A stretch of 64,000 nucleotides of DNA from assembly GCA_949316495.1 (NCBI GenBank), contig OX439012.1, forward strand, positions 22,230,666 to 22,294,665, in the 5' to 3' direction. The stretch is from Amphiduros pacificus (lineage: Eukaryota; Annelida; Polychaeta; Phyllodocida; Hesionidae). A program made the position numbers and the translations under genes. Every line of letters begins with the position of its first letter. Position 1 is the stretch's first letter. Below, piece by piece: positions 1 through 11,688 of the stretch. The notes under the pieces were generated by a model that ran no database searches, was not told the DNA's origin, and saw nothing but the letters and a program-made list of their open reading frames with translations.

Positions 1-3000
1 CTAGGTAGATAAGGAACATTCTTATTTTTATATATATATCATAATAATATTGCTGACTCATGTGTTATTCTAGTTCGTACCTACTGTGTTGGATCATGTT
101 AAACCTACAAGGGTATAGTTGAGTATCTCGACATCTGATGAAAACCTCTGTTCTCTCTTTACATTCCTCTTCTTCTCTCTCTGTCTTCTGTCCTTTCTTC
201 TCCGTACACTACAATATACAAAGTGGAAAACACGAGGAATTTTTCACCGAGAATATTAAAAGTATATGTAAATTTATAAATTATACACATGTCTGACTAG
301 TTTAATTCACATTTATCACACACTTTTTCCATGATTATACTTCTCCCATTCGATGTAATGCTGTATAAATTAACGTTACGATATATTGTCGATTTCTACA
401 CTACCCTGTCTTCTCGATTGAATATGCTTTCAACTACTTCGAATAGAGTATATCTTTTTTTTGCCATACACGATTGATTCTTACGAGCTTGTATTTATAT
501 TTGAATTCAAAAAAAATACAAGCTACGAAACAGCTGTTTCGATTTGGAGAGTGCGATTACCAGTCCTCAGAGTGCTGGTTCACGTTTTACGTGTCCTGCT
601 CGCCCGTTCAACTTGTCTGTCCTTCTCAGTCATTCATGCTTTCCTAGAACCTCCTGTCAGTCAGGCGTGCTGTATAGGGTATGCCCTTCAGTTTTGTCAA
701 TCTAGCCATATAGCTCGAATCAATACACATATACTGGCTATTGCCGCCTGCGTCCAAAAGTACCGAAACTCTGTGCTCGGTCTGAGGAGTTTTAATTATT
801 TTCTAGGATCAACCATGTATGACATGCCATCTGTAATCATTTTCGAAACCTCTATCTACTGATGTGCACCGACTGAGCTTGTGGTTTGAAATCTTCACTC
901 CCCTGCCCTGAGATATGTGACGCTGCTTTGGTTGACAACATGATAATGTGAAATAACTGGTTACTGTGCCGCGCTAAACTGCACGTACACTACGGATAGT
1001 GACTTTAACTTTTTGCCAGAACTGACGATAGAACGTTGCGTTTGGTAAGAGTGTTTTTGCTCGCTTTCAGAAAAATAACCAATAAAAACCAATCTTCACA
1101 TTACCTGGTTCTGATCGGGTTTCACATGGCTGCTTTCTCTTCACCTCCTTCTTGTGTCTTCCGCTACTGTCCTTGTAGCCTAAAAGGGAATTCCCCCACG
1201 CTGTATTTGTGCCAAAGTTCCGCTGACCTCGTTCGTGACCTCGTTCTACTAATCCATTTGTATTGTTCTAATCTTTCCCCTATCCACTTTGGATCCGTGA
1301 TTGTAAACCTTTACCATCCTTGTACCTGATTTAATTTTTGTCCATGTTCCGTAGAATGTAGCATTGTTGCGTCACTTGTGTCGGTTATGATCTGACGATC
1401 ACCTGATTTTTTTTGCATTTCCTGCATAATTAAAATTTGGCGGGTGCCCAAATATGTCGTTGCGGCGTAACTCCACCGCGCGGCCTAACACTCTTTTTCT
1501 TCCTTCTCACACTACGCTGCGTGTTACCACCCATACAATTGGCACAACCCTTAAAGGTCACCTAAACCATCTGCCAATATCGACATGCACCTTTGATATT
1601 TACCTTCTGTAACATTTTCCAAAATCTGTCTAATCAGTATTAGAAATATAGATCTTCGCTGGGTCTATTCTTCCTGTTGTAATGGACCATTTTCCTGTTT
1701 TTTCTTATTTTTCTTCTTCTTCTTCTTTCCTGCCTTTGGATCAAATTGCACTTATATGAGGTGTCGATTTCCTCAGACTTGCTTATTTTGTATGTACACT
1801 GGTTCCACCCATTGTAGCCTCAACAAAATGTAACCCACCCTAACTAGACATGTCAGAATAATTTACTGTTTTGTGTTTATTATACCATTACTTATTTTGT
1901 TAAACTTAAGTCCTCTTTGTATGTATTATGTAATTACCTTACGTTTGCCAATAGAAGGTCTAAAAGCCTTAGTGAGAAATCTTCTCCACTCCATTGTGTT
2001 CTCTTACGATATTTGCTGCTGAAATGAGATCTTAAACCCAAATTCGCCTTTTACCAGTCTCCAAGATTATGTAATATTTTGTTTCTTTTTCTTCGCTCCT
2101 GGTTGATCCCAGTCCTGCTATCGGTGCCCTGGACGAGGACCAGACAGCCAATTAACCTGGTAAAATTTTAATATTACCTTGAAATACGGGACCTTACTGT
2201 TCTTTTAAGAGAAAACCAATATTTGTTTCAAGGTTCCTTCAGCACTGCAAGAAGGGATTTTGAATCCATCAGTTTTTTTCTCTCTTTCTTCCCTCTCTTT
2301 CTCCCCCGATTCACTATGAATATAAAATGGACTGGTTAATGCTCTCTGCCCTTCGTCTCAGGTGAGTGCGTGTTAACTGATTGATATATATATGAAAAAT
2401 TGTTTTCATCACTCCTATTGATTTATAATTTATGAATTGTTCCACCTAGTGACTGTCCACCACTTCAACTATTTCACTTAATGATTAATTCATTTAATTT
2501 TTGGGCGGTGTTGTCCTTTACCTATAATGTACAATCCTTGTTTTGCACTGTGTTCAATACTTCTTTTTTACTTATTATCCTGTGTTTGTATTTTGTAATG
2601 CTTACTGTACACTGCTTTGGGTCACCCATTACCTGCCAATTGCCTTCTACCAGATTTGTATTTTTTATATTTTTATGTATATTTTCTTTGGGTTTGATAT
2701 TTTTAATTTTTCTCAATGGTTGTCTCGTATAATGTATTGTTCTAACTCAGGATTTTTTTTTAGAAATAGAAGTGATAGCCCATTCTCTGCAATAACTCAG
2801 TGTCTACTCTGTTTTAGACTGTGGATGATCATCGGATTTCATCTTATGCTTCGAACACCTGGAGACCAGCCTTGCATGCTACATGCTCGGTTACTGCCCA
2901 TTGTAACATTGTTTTATGTATTTTTCAATTTCTTGCTGCTTTTGTAATTCTTGTTACTTTGGAAATTCGTCCAGAAATAAGATTTAATATTCATTCGCCA

Positions 3001-4020
3001 TGGGCAGCTCCTCGTTTTCTAAATGTATAGTTTTAACATCCGATTTTTCACCCAAAATTAGCATATGGCATTCAGCTTGTTGGAAAAGTTTTGCAACCTC
3101 TCTGGCTTGGAGATATAATGTCATCTTTATTCGGGGTATAAACTGTACTTATACATAAATACATATACTTTTTTATATATATATATAACCTACCCATACC
3201 CAGGCCATAAATTCAGCTCTTATCTCTCCCTGTAAAATTGTCTTATCGTCCTTTCTGTACTGATCGGACAACTGTTAACTCTTACGCCAAGCCATGTGGC
3301 TATGATGGTACATCAGTCCATCCTGTACTTGGATGCTTGTTTTCTGTGCTGCATCCGGAGTAAGTGGATTCTCCGTGTGCCAGCCTACTCTTAAAATGTT
3401 TTCTCTGCTGCATCCAGAGCAAGTGGTATCTTTGTGTGCCAGCCTACTCTTAATATTTCGTAGTTACGTGTCGATATGATATTTTTGATTGTATAACTTC
3501 TGAGTTTGTATTTTTTTTTACTTAAAACACCTATATCTATGTATTGTGCACGTCGTGTATAACAAGTTTTCCTTATCAATTACCTTACGTATGTAACCTC
3601 ATGTGCAGTTTGTTTAAATTATTACTAGCTTTGTCGATTACTTGTATTTCACGCCTAAAAGCGTACATTTCGTCTTAAATATTAGAACCTTTATGGTGTT
3701 TAATTGCTCTTCGTATATGTTGTACCTTTGATGTTCTTTATATTTTGGTTAATGGGTTTTTTTATTCTTGATGTTGTAATCTTGATGTTGTCTGTACCGT
3801 GTTCTATAATACCACTGTGTATCCTTAATTTTGTGCTTAAACCTCATGTACTTGGGCGTAGTATTTTTATCTCGATGTACACTACGTTCATTATGATGGG
3901 CTATTGATGTATCTTATATAGTTTGTACGTCTGGTCTAGGTTGAGCTTTGGCATGAGCGCTTGGCAATTTAATTAGTTCTTGTGTAAGTGTTCTCTATAT
4001 GAGATTTGGTTTTTAAATTT
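1..4020. other. Gene-poor T/C-rich stretch
   Basis: No coding region, RNA gene or transposon domain is recognisable here. Open frames are short (under 140 codons), their translations are rich in Phe, Leu, Cys and Ser as expected from T/C-rich DNA, and none shows a known motif. The plus strand is pyrimidine-rich with several CT and CTT runs (around 170-200, 1710-1735 and 2280-2310). Because an LTR tail begins at about 4030, part of this stretch could be old, unrecognisable internal sequence of that element, but nothing in it proves this. Confidence 0.5.
3340..3453. repeat. Two-copy tandem repeat, about 58 bp
   Basis: Two adjacent diverged copies share the order TGCTGCATCC, AAGTGG, GTGTGCCAGCCTACTCTTAA. 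Copy one covers about 3340-3397 and copy two about 3398-3453. They differ by scattered substitutions, so the duplication is not very recent. No function is visible. Confidence 0.8.
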
Positions 4021-4029
4021 AAATTATAA

Positions 4030-4674
4030 GTTGGTACTCCCGTCTCAAACACGAGGACGTGTTTAGTCGAAGGAGGGCCGAGTGTAGGATATAGAATACA
4101 CACCCAGAGACTCTCAGAAATACATAAACATTCATAGACAATAATGCACGATACTGATGGTTGATGAGTCACTATAACCACCACTCAGTGAAAGTCACGT
4201 GTAAGACGGACGAGCCGAAGTTAGATACGCAGGCAGGACGAGTCCATCTGATGACGCGTGAGGAAGCCACGTAGGCAAACCCCCACAGATGACGCGGAGT
4301 GGCCCCTTAAAAGAGACGCGCAACCGTGGATCCGGGTTCAGACCGCAGTTCAGAAGTAGATGCAGGGCAGTCACGCAGAGCACAGAGTCAGACCCCAGTC
4401 TAGGAGCCAAGAAGGAGATCAACGACCACTTGCCACGGAAGATCCATGACTCTCAGTATCATGACCACATAGACTTGGGTGTTTAGCATATAGTCAGGGT
4501 TTCATAAGTATCATGCAAAGTTGGTAATTCACATGCCTCGCTCATTGCCATGCCGGCCTAGCCAGACAAGCAGGGATCACAGCATTGAATAAAGGTAACT
4601 ATTACACTGTGTATATCCTGTTGATCCCCCGTCCACGTCCCCCAACGGCGGATACTCTCCATTAGTGGGTAACA
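4030..4674 (+). mobile_element. LTR retrotransposon remnant: 3' LTR with a short internal tail
   Basis: The LTR runs 4083-4674 (592 bp), from TGTAGGATATAG to AGTGGGTAACA, so it has TG...CA ends. A purine-rich tract (GAAGGAGGGCCGAG) lies directly before it, as a polypurine tract lies before a 3' LTR, which sets the orientation as plus. An AATAAA signal near 4586 and a TTAAAA box near 4306 fit U3-R organisation. Only about 50 bp of internal sequence is recognisable and no matching duplication flanks it, so this is a fossil fragment. A second copy of the same LTR lies at 17223-17965 in the opposite orientation. The superfamily cannot be fixed without a polymerase; Ty3 or BEL type is possible. 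Confidence 0.75.
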
Positions 4675-4677
4675 CTA

Positions 4678-6035
4678 TTTCTTACTTATGCAACTGTCTC
4701 TCACTTGTGCAGCTATCTCTCAGTTGCGCAGCTATCTCTCACTGCTGTAACTTTCTCTCACTTACACAGCGTACTCATGTAGCTGTCCATATAATGTCTG
4801 CATTTTACCCATGAAGGCCCCTTTGTGCAAAACTTAGCAGGACCTCCACTTATTCAATATTTAGGTCACTAATTAGGTCAAATTCCCGATAGTTAAAAAC
4901 AAAGCTCTACTACAGAAATATAGGCATATTGTGTGTAATATTTGATATCTAACATAATTCTGAAAAGTGAAAACTACCCTATTCATTATTCATTCGGCTG
5001 GGAAAGGATGTTGATTTCACTGTTGTAGCTATCTCACTTATGCAGCTGTCTCTCCCTTCTCAGCTACCTTTTAATTATGCAGCTGTCTCTCACTTGTGCA
5101 GCTATCTCTCACTGCTATAACTGTATCTCACTGGTATAACTGTCTCTCACTGCTATAACTGTCTTTCACTGCTATAACTGTCTCTCATTGTTGTAACTAT
5201 CTCTCATTTATGCAGCTGCCTCTCCCTTGTGCAGCTATTTCTCACTTATGCAGATGTATTTCACTGTTGTAAATATCTCTCACTTGTGCATCTCACACTG
5301 CTGTAACCATCTCAGCTATATCTCACTTATGTAGCTGTTACTCCCCTGTACAGCTATCTCTCACTCATACAGCTGTCTCTCACTTGTGCAGCTATCTGTC
5401 ACTGCCATAACTGTCTCTCACTGTTGTAACTATCTCTCATTTATGCAGCTGTCTCTCCCTTGTACAGCTATCTCTCACTAATGCAGTAGTCTCTCACATG
5501 TGCAGCTATCTCTCTGTTATAACTGTCTCTCACTGTTGTTAGTATATCTCACTTATGCAGCTGTCTCTACCTAGTACACCTATTTCTCAGTCTATCACTG
5601 TAGTAACTATCTCTTAATATCTCTCACTGATGCAGCTATTTATCTCTCATTGTTGTCACAACTGTCACATACTGTTTGTAACTATTTCTAACCTGTGCAG
5701 CTGCCTCGCCTATGCAACTGTCTCTCACTGGTGCACCTATCTCTCACTTATACAGCTATCTATCACTGTTGTAACTGTCTTTCTCTTGTACAGCTGTCTC
5801 TCAATCATTACTGTCTTTGTAATTATCTCACATGTGCAACTGTCTCTCACATATGCAGCTGTCTCTCACATATGCAGCTGTCTCTCACCTATGCAGCTGT
5901 CTCTCACATGTGCAGCTGTCTCTCACATGTGCAGCTGTCTCTCACTTATGCTGCTGTCTCTCACTGTTGTAACTATCTCTTACCATCTCACTGATGGAGC
6001 TATTTATCTCACACTCGTGAAGCTGTCTAAGTAAT
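4678..6035. repeat. Diverged minisatellite of about 19-20 bp, CAGCTG-rich
   Basis: Dozens of units follow the pattern TGCAGCTGTCTCTCACTTA, alternating with variants such as TGTAACTATCTCTCACTG. The unit length is about 19-20 bp, with deletions and single-unit expansions. Near-identical neighbours at 5850-5945 show recent local slippage. The array is interrupted at about 4812-4990 by a non-repeat spacer that recurs after the array. Many units carry CAGCTG or CATGTG, which match the E-box consensus CANNTG. Long open frames across it are only products of the repeat. Confidence 0.9.
4812..4990. repeat. Spacer unit of a higher-order repeat, copy 1
   Basis: A block of about 180 bp begins near GGCCCCTTTGTGCAAAA, contains several TTAGGTCA motifs and ends at GTGAAAACTACCC. 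It reappears at about 6050-6240 with high similarity and more loosely at 6495-6665. The pattern is minisatellite then spacer, so the region evolved by duplication of a composite unit. Confidence 0.8.
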
Positions 6036-6049
6036 GTTTTGAGATTTAT

Positions 6050-6665
6050 CGGTGGAGGCCCCTTTGTACAAAATCTTGTGGGACCTCCACTGGTTCAATA
6101 ATTAGGTCAATAATTAAGTCAATAATTAGGTCAAATTGCAGATGGTTGAAAACAAAGCTCTAATACAGAAATATAGGCATATTGTGTGTAATATTTGATA
6201 TCTAACATAATTCTGACAAAAAAAGTGAAAACTACCCTATTCATTTCATGTATAGTTCGCAACCCATCACATAAACTTGCAAAATAAAACTGAAGTGAAG
6301 TGAAGGTCTGGCATCAACAAATTCCACCAGAGGGCAGGCAATGGGGTGACAGAACAGCTATCTCTCACATGTGCAGCTATCTCAACTTTGTAGCAGTCTC
6401 TCACTTGTGTGTATGAAGCTATCTCTCACTCTTGTAGCTCTCTCTCAACTTTGGCAGCTGTCTCACGCTTGTGGAGCTGTCTCAGCATTGTCAGCATTTC
6501 ACCCATGTAGGTTTTTTTGCTCAAAACCTAGCAAGACCTCATTAATTAGGTCAATAATTAGGTTAAATTACTAATGTTGTTATACTCAGGCCTAATACCA
6601 AAATTTATGCATATTGTAACCAATATTTCATATCTTGAGTAATTCTCACAATAAATAATTGAGAA
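6050..6665. repeat. Spacer units, copies 2 and 3, with residual minisatellite
   Basis: Copy 2 of the spacer covers about 6050-6240 and copy 3, more diverged, about 6495-6665. Between them (6355-6500) a short stretch of the CAGCTG minisatellite returns. The poly-A run in GACAAAAAAAGTGAAAAC is a small copy-specific expansion. Confidence 0.7.
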
Positions 6666-6816
6666 CGCATACTATGCAACCCATCACGTAAATTTGCAAA
6701 ATGAAACTGAAGTGAAGTGAAGGTCTGGCATCAACAAATTCCATCAGAGGGCAGGCAATGGGGTGACAGAACAGCTATCTCTCACATGTGCAGCTATCTC
6801 AACTTTGTAGCAGTCT
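6259..6816. repeat. Direct duplication of about 140 bp
   Basis: The stretch 6259-6399 recurs at 6674-6816, about 415 bp downstream. Both start at CAACCCATCAC, continue through GAAGTGAAGTGAAGGTCTGG and CCAGAGGGCAGGCAATGG (CATCAGAGGG in copy two) and end in TGTAGCAGTCT. Similarity is high enough to indicate duplication after most of the minisatellite had diverged. Confidence 0.85.
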
Positions 6817-8282
6817 GGTGGAGACTGGTCTTGAGTCAACAAATTCCACCAGAGGGCAACATATTGAAGCAAAAGTGACGATGCACACTCTTAGCAGTGG
6901 TGAATTATAGCTCAATCAATACTTTTTTGTGGCATAAAACATTTTTGTCATCAGACCTCCTCTCTGGTAAATTTCATGCATTTTTTGTAATATTGCACAT
7001 GTAAAAACCAATCAAAACTAAATGAAATTGTTTTTATATAGTATTTAACAATTTGGAGCAGAAGTATTGGTATGTGGTCATAAAAAAGTTATTCTGTACC
7101 ACAGTTGACCTTGACATGTTTTGGGTAAGATGAAGAGTCTCTAAACTTGTTATGTATGTTTATGATAAACATAACACCTAAATTATCTAAAACTGATGTG
7201 GCTGGTGCTTCTTGATGACATCAGATTTTTTTCGCAAAAGGCGTTTCTGAAAAGAATCTTACAAAAAAAGACATTTTTGCATGAGTTAACAATTTTGTCT
7301 TACCAATGACAGAGAATATAACTGAACATTGAAGTGTGTGTCCTCCTTTTATTGGGACATTCCATCACATTCCAAACTGTAGAATATGATTTTGGGCCCT
7401 AGCAGCACATCTTAATTACATAAATGACACAAATAAATTTGTGATGATAATTCTCCCTGAATTCCCCCTTAAAATTTCAATTCTCTATGAGTTGTGTCAT
7501 TTTGTGCAGAAAATGCACCTAAAGCAGTATTCACACTTTTAGAATGGCTGATCACAGCGCAAAAACTACAATTATTTGCTCAATTCAATTTAGTGGAAAT
7601 GTAACACTGTAGCTTAGACCTTAAAAAATAGGTCATGTTTAAATTTAAGCCTTCGAAATACTGCTTATGGCTTTAAAAACAATACACAAAGCCACCTGGT
7701 GTATGTCAAAAGTTATAATGTTCAGTGAGTATTCAATATATGATTTGCCAAGCCGTTTCTTTTGAGGGAAAAAACAACTTCAGCCAAATATATTCATTTT
7801 ATTTTCATTTTGCTTTTGAAACTTTGCCCAAAACATTCGAGAATTGAGAATGGAAATCAAAATCTACTGATGAAAAGGACAATCTCAAAGCTTTTCATGG
7901 CCCCTTGAGAGTATCTGCGCACCGCATCACATGCGCCGGCATTTAAATAGCCATGGTAGCCGCTTAAAAAGAAGTTATATTTGTTAATTTGTGTGAATTC
8001 TAGGCTATCTGACTCAAAATAACATGGCAGGAACAGTAATAAGTGTTGGGGGGGGGGGGGGGGAGGGGGGCGGGCGATCGCCATCACTAACATGATATAT
8101 TTTTCATTTGGATGGACAGAATGCAATGTCTTCTCTCAGGGCTTACCGCAATATGGGGGCAAGGTTTGTTGCAGATGTTCATGCAACCCAGTCAGCAAAA
8201 AATCAAAACTATTTTCGCCTCTCCATTAAGAGTGATCCTGAGCATCTAACTCATGCGACTCCAAACCAATCCCCTAGAATAG
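6817..8282. other. Intergenic AT-rich sequence
   Basis: No gene or known repeat is recognisable. The stretch includes a G-run at about 8047-8070 and ends at the 5' truncation point of the Penelope-like element. Open frames touching 7857-8305 are short and have no motif. Confidence 0.6.
8047..8070. repeat. Poly-G run
   Basis: About 16 consecutive G are followed by AGGGGGGCGGGCG. It is a slippage-prone homopolymer and could form quadruplex structure. It lies 210 bp before the Penelope element junction. Confidence 0.9.
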
Positions 8283-8285
8283 GCC

Positions 8286-9782
8286 ATAGTGGTCATGGAC
8301 ACTGAAGACTACAAAAAAGAAGCAGAAAGACAACTGAACGACATGAACTTTTATGTCAGAACAGCGCACGACCTTACAGAGCATCACCAATCTTGTGTAA
8401 GGGACATACTGAATAAAATGTATGACATGGACGAAATAGACAACGATGTATACATGTCGTTGTGTCCTCATGAGGCAAGAACAGCCAAATTTTATTTCCT
8501 ACCAAAAATACACAAGAAAAAGGTCGTAGGAAGACCCATTATCAGTGGAAATGGCTCTCCCACAGAACAAATCTCTGCTTTCGTTGAAGAGCATATTAAA
8601 CCCTTTGTAAAGGAAACCACCTCTTATGTAAGAGACACCACAGATTTCATTGGGAAGATCTCTTCCTTCCACAACACTAATGAAATCTTTGTAGCCATAA
8701 TGGATGTGACTAGCCTGTATACAAACATCCCACACAATGAAGGACTTAACGCAGTATACAGGTGTTTGGTGAAAAATTACAAAGGCAAGGCTTCAATCAA
8801 AAGCCGAATGAACCTCCTAGAGGCAGTACTTAAAATGAATAACTTCACCTTCAATGGTGAACATTACCTACAAACAGGAGGTACCGCTATGGGCACAAAA
8901 GTAGCACCTTCATATGCCAACCTCTTTATGGCACACCTAGAGGAAAAACTCCTAAAGAATGCCCCGTCCAAACCAGCCCTGTATCTCAGGTACATAGACG
9001 ACATCTTTATGGTATTCGACCAAGAAGAAGGGAAACTCCTAGACTTCATTGAATATTGTAACTCCGCACATGAGAAAATCAAGTTCACCTCCAAACACTC
9101 CAAGGTCAAGGTGGAGTTTCTTGACACTCTGGTAAAGGTCGACGGCGCAAACGGCACCATATACACCGACCTGTATACCAAAGACACGGACACTCATAAC
9201 TATCTACATTATAACTCCTCATGTCCCAAACACTGCAAAACAGGCAGGCCCTATGGGGAATTCTTGAGGATCACAAGGAACTGTACGCGCATTGAAGACT
9301 ATGATTTACATTCTGAACTCAGAAAAGAAGATTATCAACGAAGAGGATATCCAATCGATATCCTAGAATCCTTTAGAATGAGAGCGAGAAACACCAACTG
9401 TGACGATCTGCTAAAACCCAATGACAAACCAACAGAACAGCAATCTAAGACACCACTAGTCATCACCTACAATGAGGCCAACCCTAACTTCCACAAAATA
9501 TTAGGGAAGTACTGGCCCCTACTCAAACTGTCCGTCAATAAAGATGCTTTCCCAGAGAAACCCCTGGTAGCATTTAGACGTCCAAAAACATCTCAGACAA
9601 ATTATTCCGAGCTGCTTGCAACACTACAACTAAAAAACCTAAACCAACTGCACCACCCTGCAGAAGACCATGGAGGTGCCAATTCTGCTTATCATGTAGA
9701 ACGCACAAAACGGTGCGTAGCTCCCATGCTGGAAGGGAATACAAAGCTCCAGATAAATACACCTGTAATACAAGAAACCTAG
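8286..9782 (+). CDS. Penelope-like reverse transcriptase
   Basis: The frame begins A-I-V-V-M-D-T-E-D-Y, the usual start of the conserved Penelope RT region; no true initiator is preserved because the element is truncated. Recognised motifs are PKIHKKKVVGRPIISG (RT1-2 region), MDVTSLYTNIPH (motif A with the catalytic Asp), GGTAMGTKVAPSYANLFM (motif B) and LRYIDDIFMVF (motif C, catalytic YIDD). A thumb region follows (KVKVEFLDTLV and HNYLHYNSSCPKHCK). After about 430 codons, near AFRRPK, homology to the family moves to another frame that carries the endonuclease, so the last 60 or so codons of this open frame are not genuine. The enzyme would copy element RNA at nicked or telomeric ends. Confidence 0.93.
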   Translation: MVVMDTEDYKKEAERQLNDMNFYVRTAHDLTEHHQSCVRDILNKMYDMDEIDNDVYMSLCPHEARTAKFYFLPKIHKKKVVGRPIISGNGSPTEQISAFVEEHIKPFVKETTSYVRDTTDFIGKISSFHNTNEIFVAIMDVTSLYTNIPHNEGLNAVYRCLVKNYKGKASIKSRMNLLEAVLKMNNFTFNGEHYLQTGGTAMGTKVAPSYANLFMAHLEEKLLKNAPSKPALYLRYIDDIFMVFDQEEGKLLDFIEYCNSAHEKIKFTSKHSKVKVEFLDTLVKVDGANGTIYTDLYTKDTDTHNYLHYNSSCPKHCKTGRPYGEFLRITRNCTRIEDYDLHSELRKEDYQRRGYPIDILESFRMRARNTNCDDLLKPNDKPTEQQSKTPLVITYNEANPNFHKILGKYWPLLKLSVNKDAFPEKPLVAFRRPKTSQTNYSELLATLQLKNLNQLHHPAEDHGGANSAYHVERTKRCVAPMLEGNTKLQINTPVIQET

Positions 9783-10078
9783 TCTACCTAATCACTTGCA
9801 AACAATGCAAGAAGCAATATGTAGGAGAAACTTCCAGAACTTTCAAAGAATGAATCAATGAACATTTAGGCTACATACGGAGAAAAGAATGTGACCAAGC
9901 AATAGGCCACCACTTCAACCTACCAGGTCACAGTATAGGTGACATGGAATTCCAGGTTATATATATTCTATACAAAAAACCAACCCCACATGACCAAACA
10001 CGGATTGCCAGAGAACTGGAATGGATAGACAAGTTGAGGACATTCATACCAAACGGGTTGAATGAGAAGGGGAGATAA
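9590..10078 (+). pseudogene. GIY-YIG endonuclease module of the Penelope element
   Basis: In the frame following the RT, a cysteine-rich linker (CQFCLSCRTHK) leads into NLVYLITCKQCKKQYVGET. This is the GIY-YIG signature in its Penelope form (VYLI followed by YVG), with the CxxC insert typical of these elements. Downstream IGHHFNLPGHS and RIARELEWIDKLRTFIPNGL match the conserved end of the domain, where the Glu of RELEWI is the expected metal ligand. The stop is at 10076-10078. One in-frame stop lies just after the YVGETSRTF block, and the module is out of frame with the RT, so this copy cannot make the fused protein. Confidence 0.88.
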
Positions 10079-10492
10079 AAAGATTATTTTCCTACCCTTT
10101 GCAGACATACTATTGACAAAATAGATTACAATCTAGTCTAAAATCTATCCCCTTAACGGCTAATAGTACACAATCAAACACTGAACAATACCATTAATTA
10201 TAATAGGTTCTAAACTACCGAAAACCCGGAGAAAATTGTCACTTTCTTAAAATAATAGAAAATAACTACAATAAACTATTCCGGGCACGTAGGAGTATTC
10301 CAACTCAGCGCGAATGCAAATCAAGCAATCAATCCCTTGAAACGCTGACCGCATTTGATTTTTCTCATGCCGAGACAACATTGGGAGCCCCAATTAGACA
10401 TATCCTGAGCGACGGCGCAAAGCCAGAACACTGCCGTCGCCCCAGCAACCGCAACAATACACAATGGGTCCATAGCAACCACTCAACACATA

Positions 10493-10801
10493 ATGGCGGA
10501 ACAGACCACGCACAAGCTGTGCGTTACGTGCGGCAGAGCCTACTCTACACACAGAGCAATGCTACGCCACACAAAATCTGCCCACTCTCTCCAACCAGTG
10601 AGATACTAGTGTCAAACATGTCTGACAACATTTTCCAGACAGGACAACCTCCGGCGACACTTAAAAAGAGACCAAATATGCTCTCTGATGTCGGAGAATG
10701 ACATCACATTGTTACGATCCGCTGAGGCCACCACATGCCACCGTCAGTCAGTCTACACAGGCCTCCACCTCAGAGACCATAGACTACACACACACAGATA
10801 G
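10493..10801 (+). pseudogene. C2H2 zinc-finger coding remnant downstream of GIY-YIG
   Basis: A frame starting ATG GCG GAA encodes one good C2H2 finger, CVTCGRAYSTHRAMLRH then TKSAH (C-x2-C-x12-H-x4-H). After an in-frame stop, a second finger-like segment, CQTCLTTFSRQDNLRRH, follows. The strand is the same as the RT. The base composition (C/A-rich) matches the Penelope coding parts and not the flanks, so I take it as element sequence. It may be an N-terminal or separate ORF carried in a downstream partial tandem copy, or a 3' ORF. A C2H2 pair is not part of the usual Penelope RT-EN protein as I know it. Confidence 0.6.
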
Positions 10802-10841
10802 TAAGAACCCCCCTTACGTTTACAAATTCACTAGAAACAAA

Positions 10842-11121
10842 TAACAAGGACAGAACCTTGGATTGAAAGGTTAGTAACATTCCTAAAAGGTTACCAACGT
10901 TCTAGAAATATAACCAAACATCTACTTCATTTTTTAGACAAACCAATTGAAGACAAGGGGACAGGGTACCTTGAGAGGATAGAGGATCACACACCTCCAC
11001 CCTTGAGAGAACCACCATCTCCCCAAGAGAAAATTCCCATGGCCCCCCGAGACCACATAAATTTTGTGGACCTCTCGGAGGACCTTGAATGGGACACACT
11101 AAACCCCCCCACAGACATATG
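10842..11121 (+). pseudogene. Acidic coding remnant next to the zinc fingers
   Basis: In another frame than the fingers, about 90 codons read smoothly to a TGA at 11119-11121: TEPWIERLVTFLKGYQRS, KHLLHFLDKPIEDKGTG, then a proline-rich stretch (HTPPPLREPPSPQEK) and an acidic end (FVDLSEDLEWDTLNPP). The codon pattern looks protein-coding. It is probably the continuation of the zinc-finger protein after a frame change. I recognise no known domain. Confidence 0.45.
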
Positions 11122-11688
11122 ATGATTCTGGATCAACTCCTCCAGATTCTAGTCCACGACCAAGCCGTCTGATCAGCTGTAAATCACAAAGAACTATATC
11201 AACAATACAAACTGTGAACTATATGTAAAAATAAGAAACGAGAATCAAAATTACAGAAACTCCATCCCGCCAAAATAGACGGGAAAGTATTTAATTTTAC
11301 AACAAAGGTACAATACAGATACGCAAATAAGAAATGGCAAAAAAACCGGCTAAGAACAAAAACTAAGAATCCTGTCACTCACAAAAGATAGACACGGGAA
11401 CAGAAATTTGTTAAAAAAATGGACATTCCTACCCCGCGCCGGGGCTGTACTAAGCGCGAAATAAACGAACTAGTCTGGTGGCTTGAAGGGAGAGGGTCCG
11501 TAAAATTAAAAAGAATTAATCAACAAATCAAATAGATTCGTTTTGGTTCAAAACACCGAAACACAACCCAAAAAACACTAGCGTAATCGACCAAAACGTG
11601 GTATTAAAGACATTAGGGGGGTCACTCACAGCACCTCCATGATGAGGCAAAGAGACTCACAAACACCTCCACTCCAGAGGCGCTATGA
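11122..11688 (+). other. Non-coding 3' part of the Penelope element
   Basis: This A-rich stretch has no reading frame of note. It holds a short GC hairpin at about 11431-11446 (CCCCGCGCCGGGG) and leads into the hairpin and the hammerhead-like fold. I see no internal match to the region before the RT, as expected if the 5' end is lost. Confidence 0.5.

Noticed and set aside
461-862. 133-codon open frame
   Set aside because: No motif, coding bias or splice context; it looks like chance in T/C-rich DNA.
5630-6034. Cys-rich repetitive open frames
   Set aside because: They arise from the CAGCTG minisatellite in which all frames are open and have no start context.
7864-7890. Second hammerhead-like CTGATGA
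   Set aside because: No stem II or GAAA strand follows, and it lies before the Penelope truncation point.
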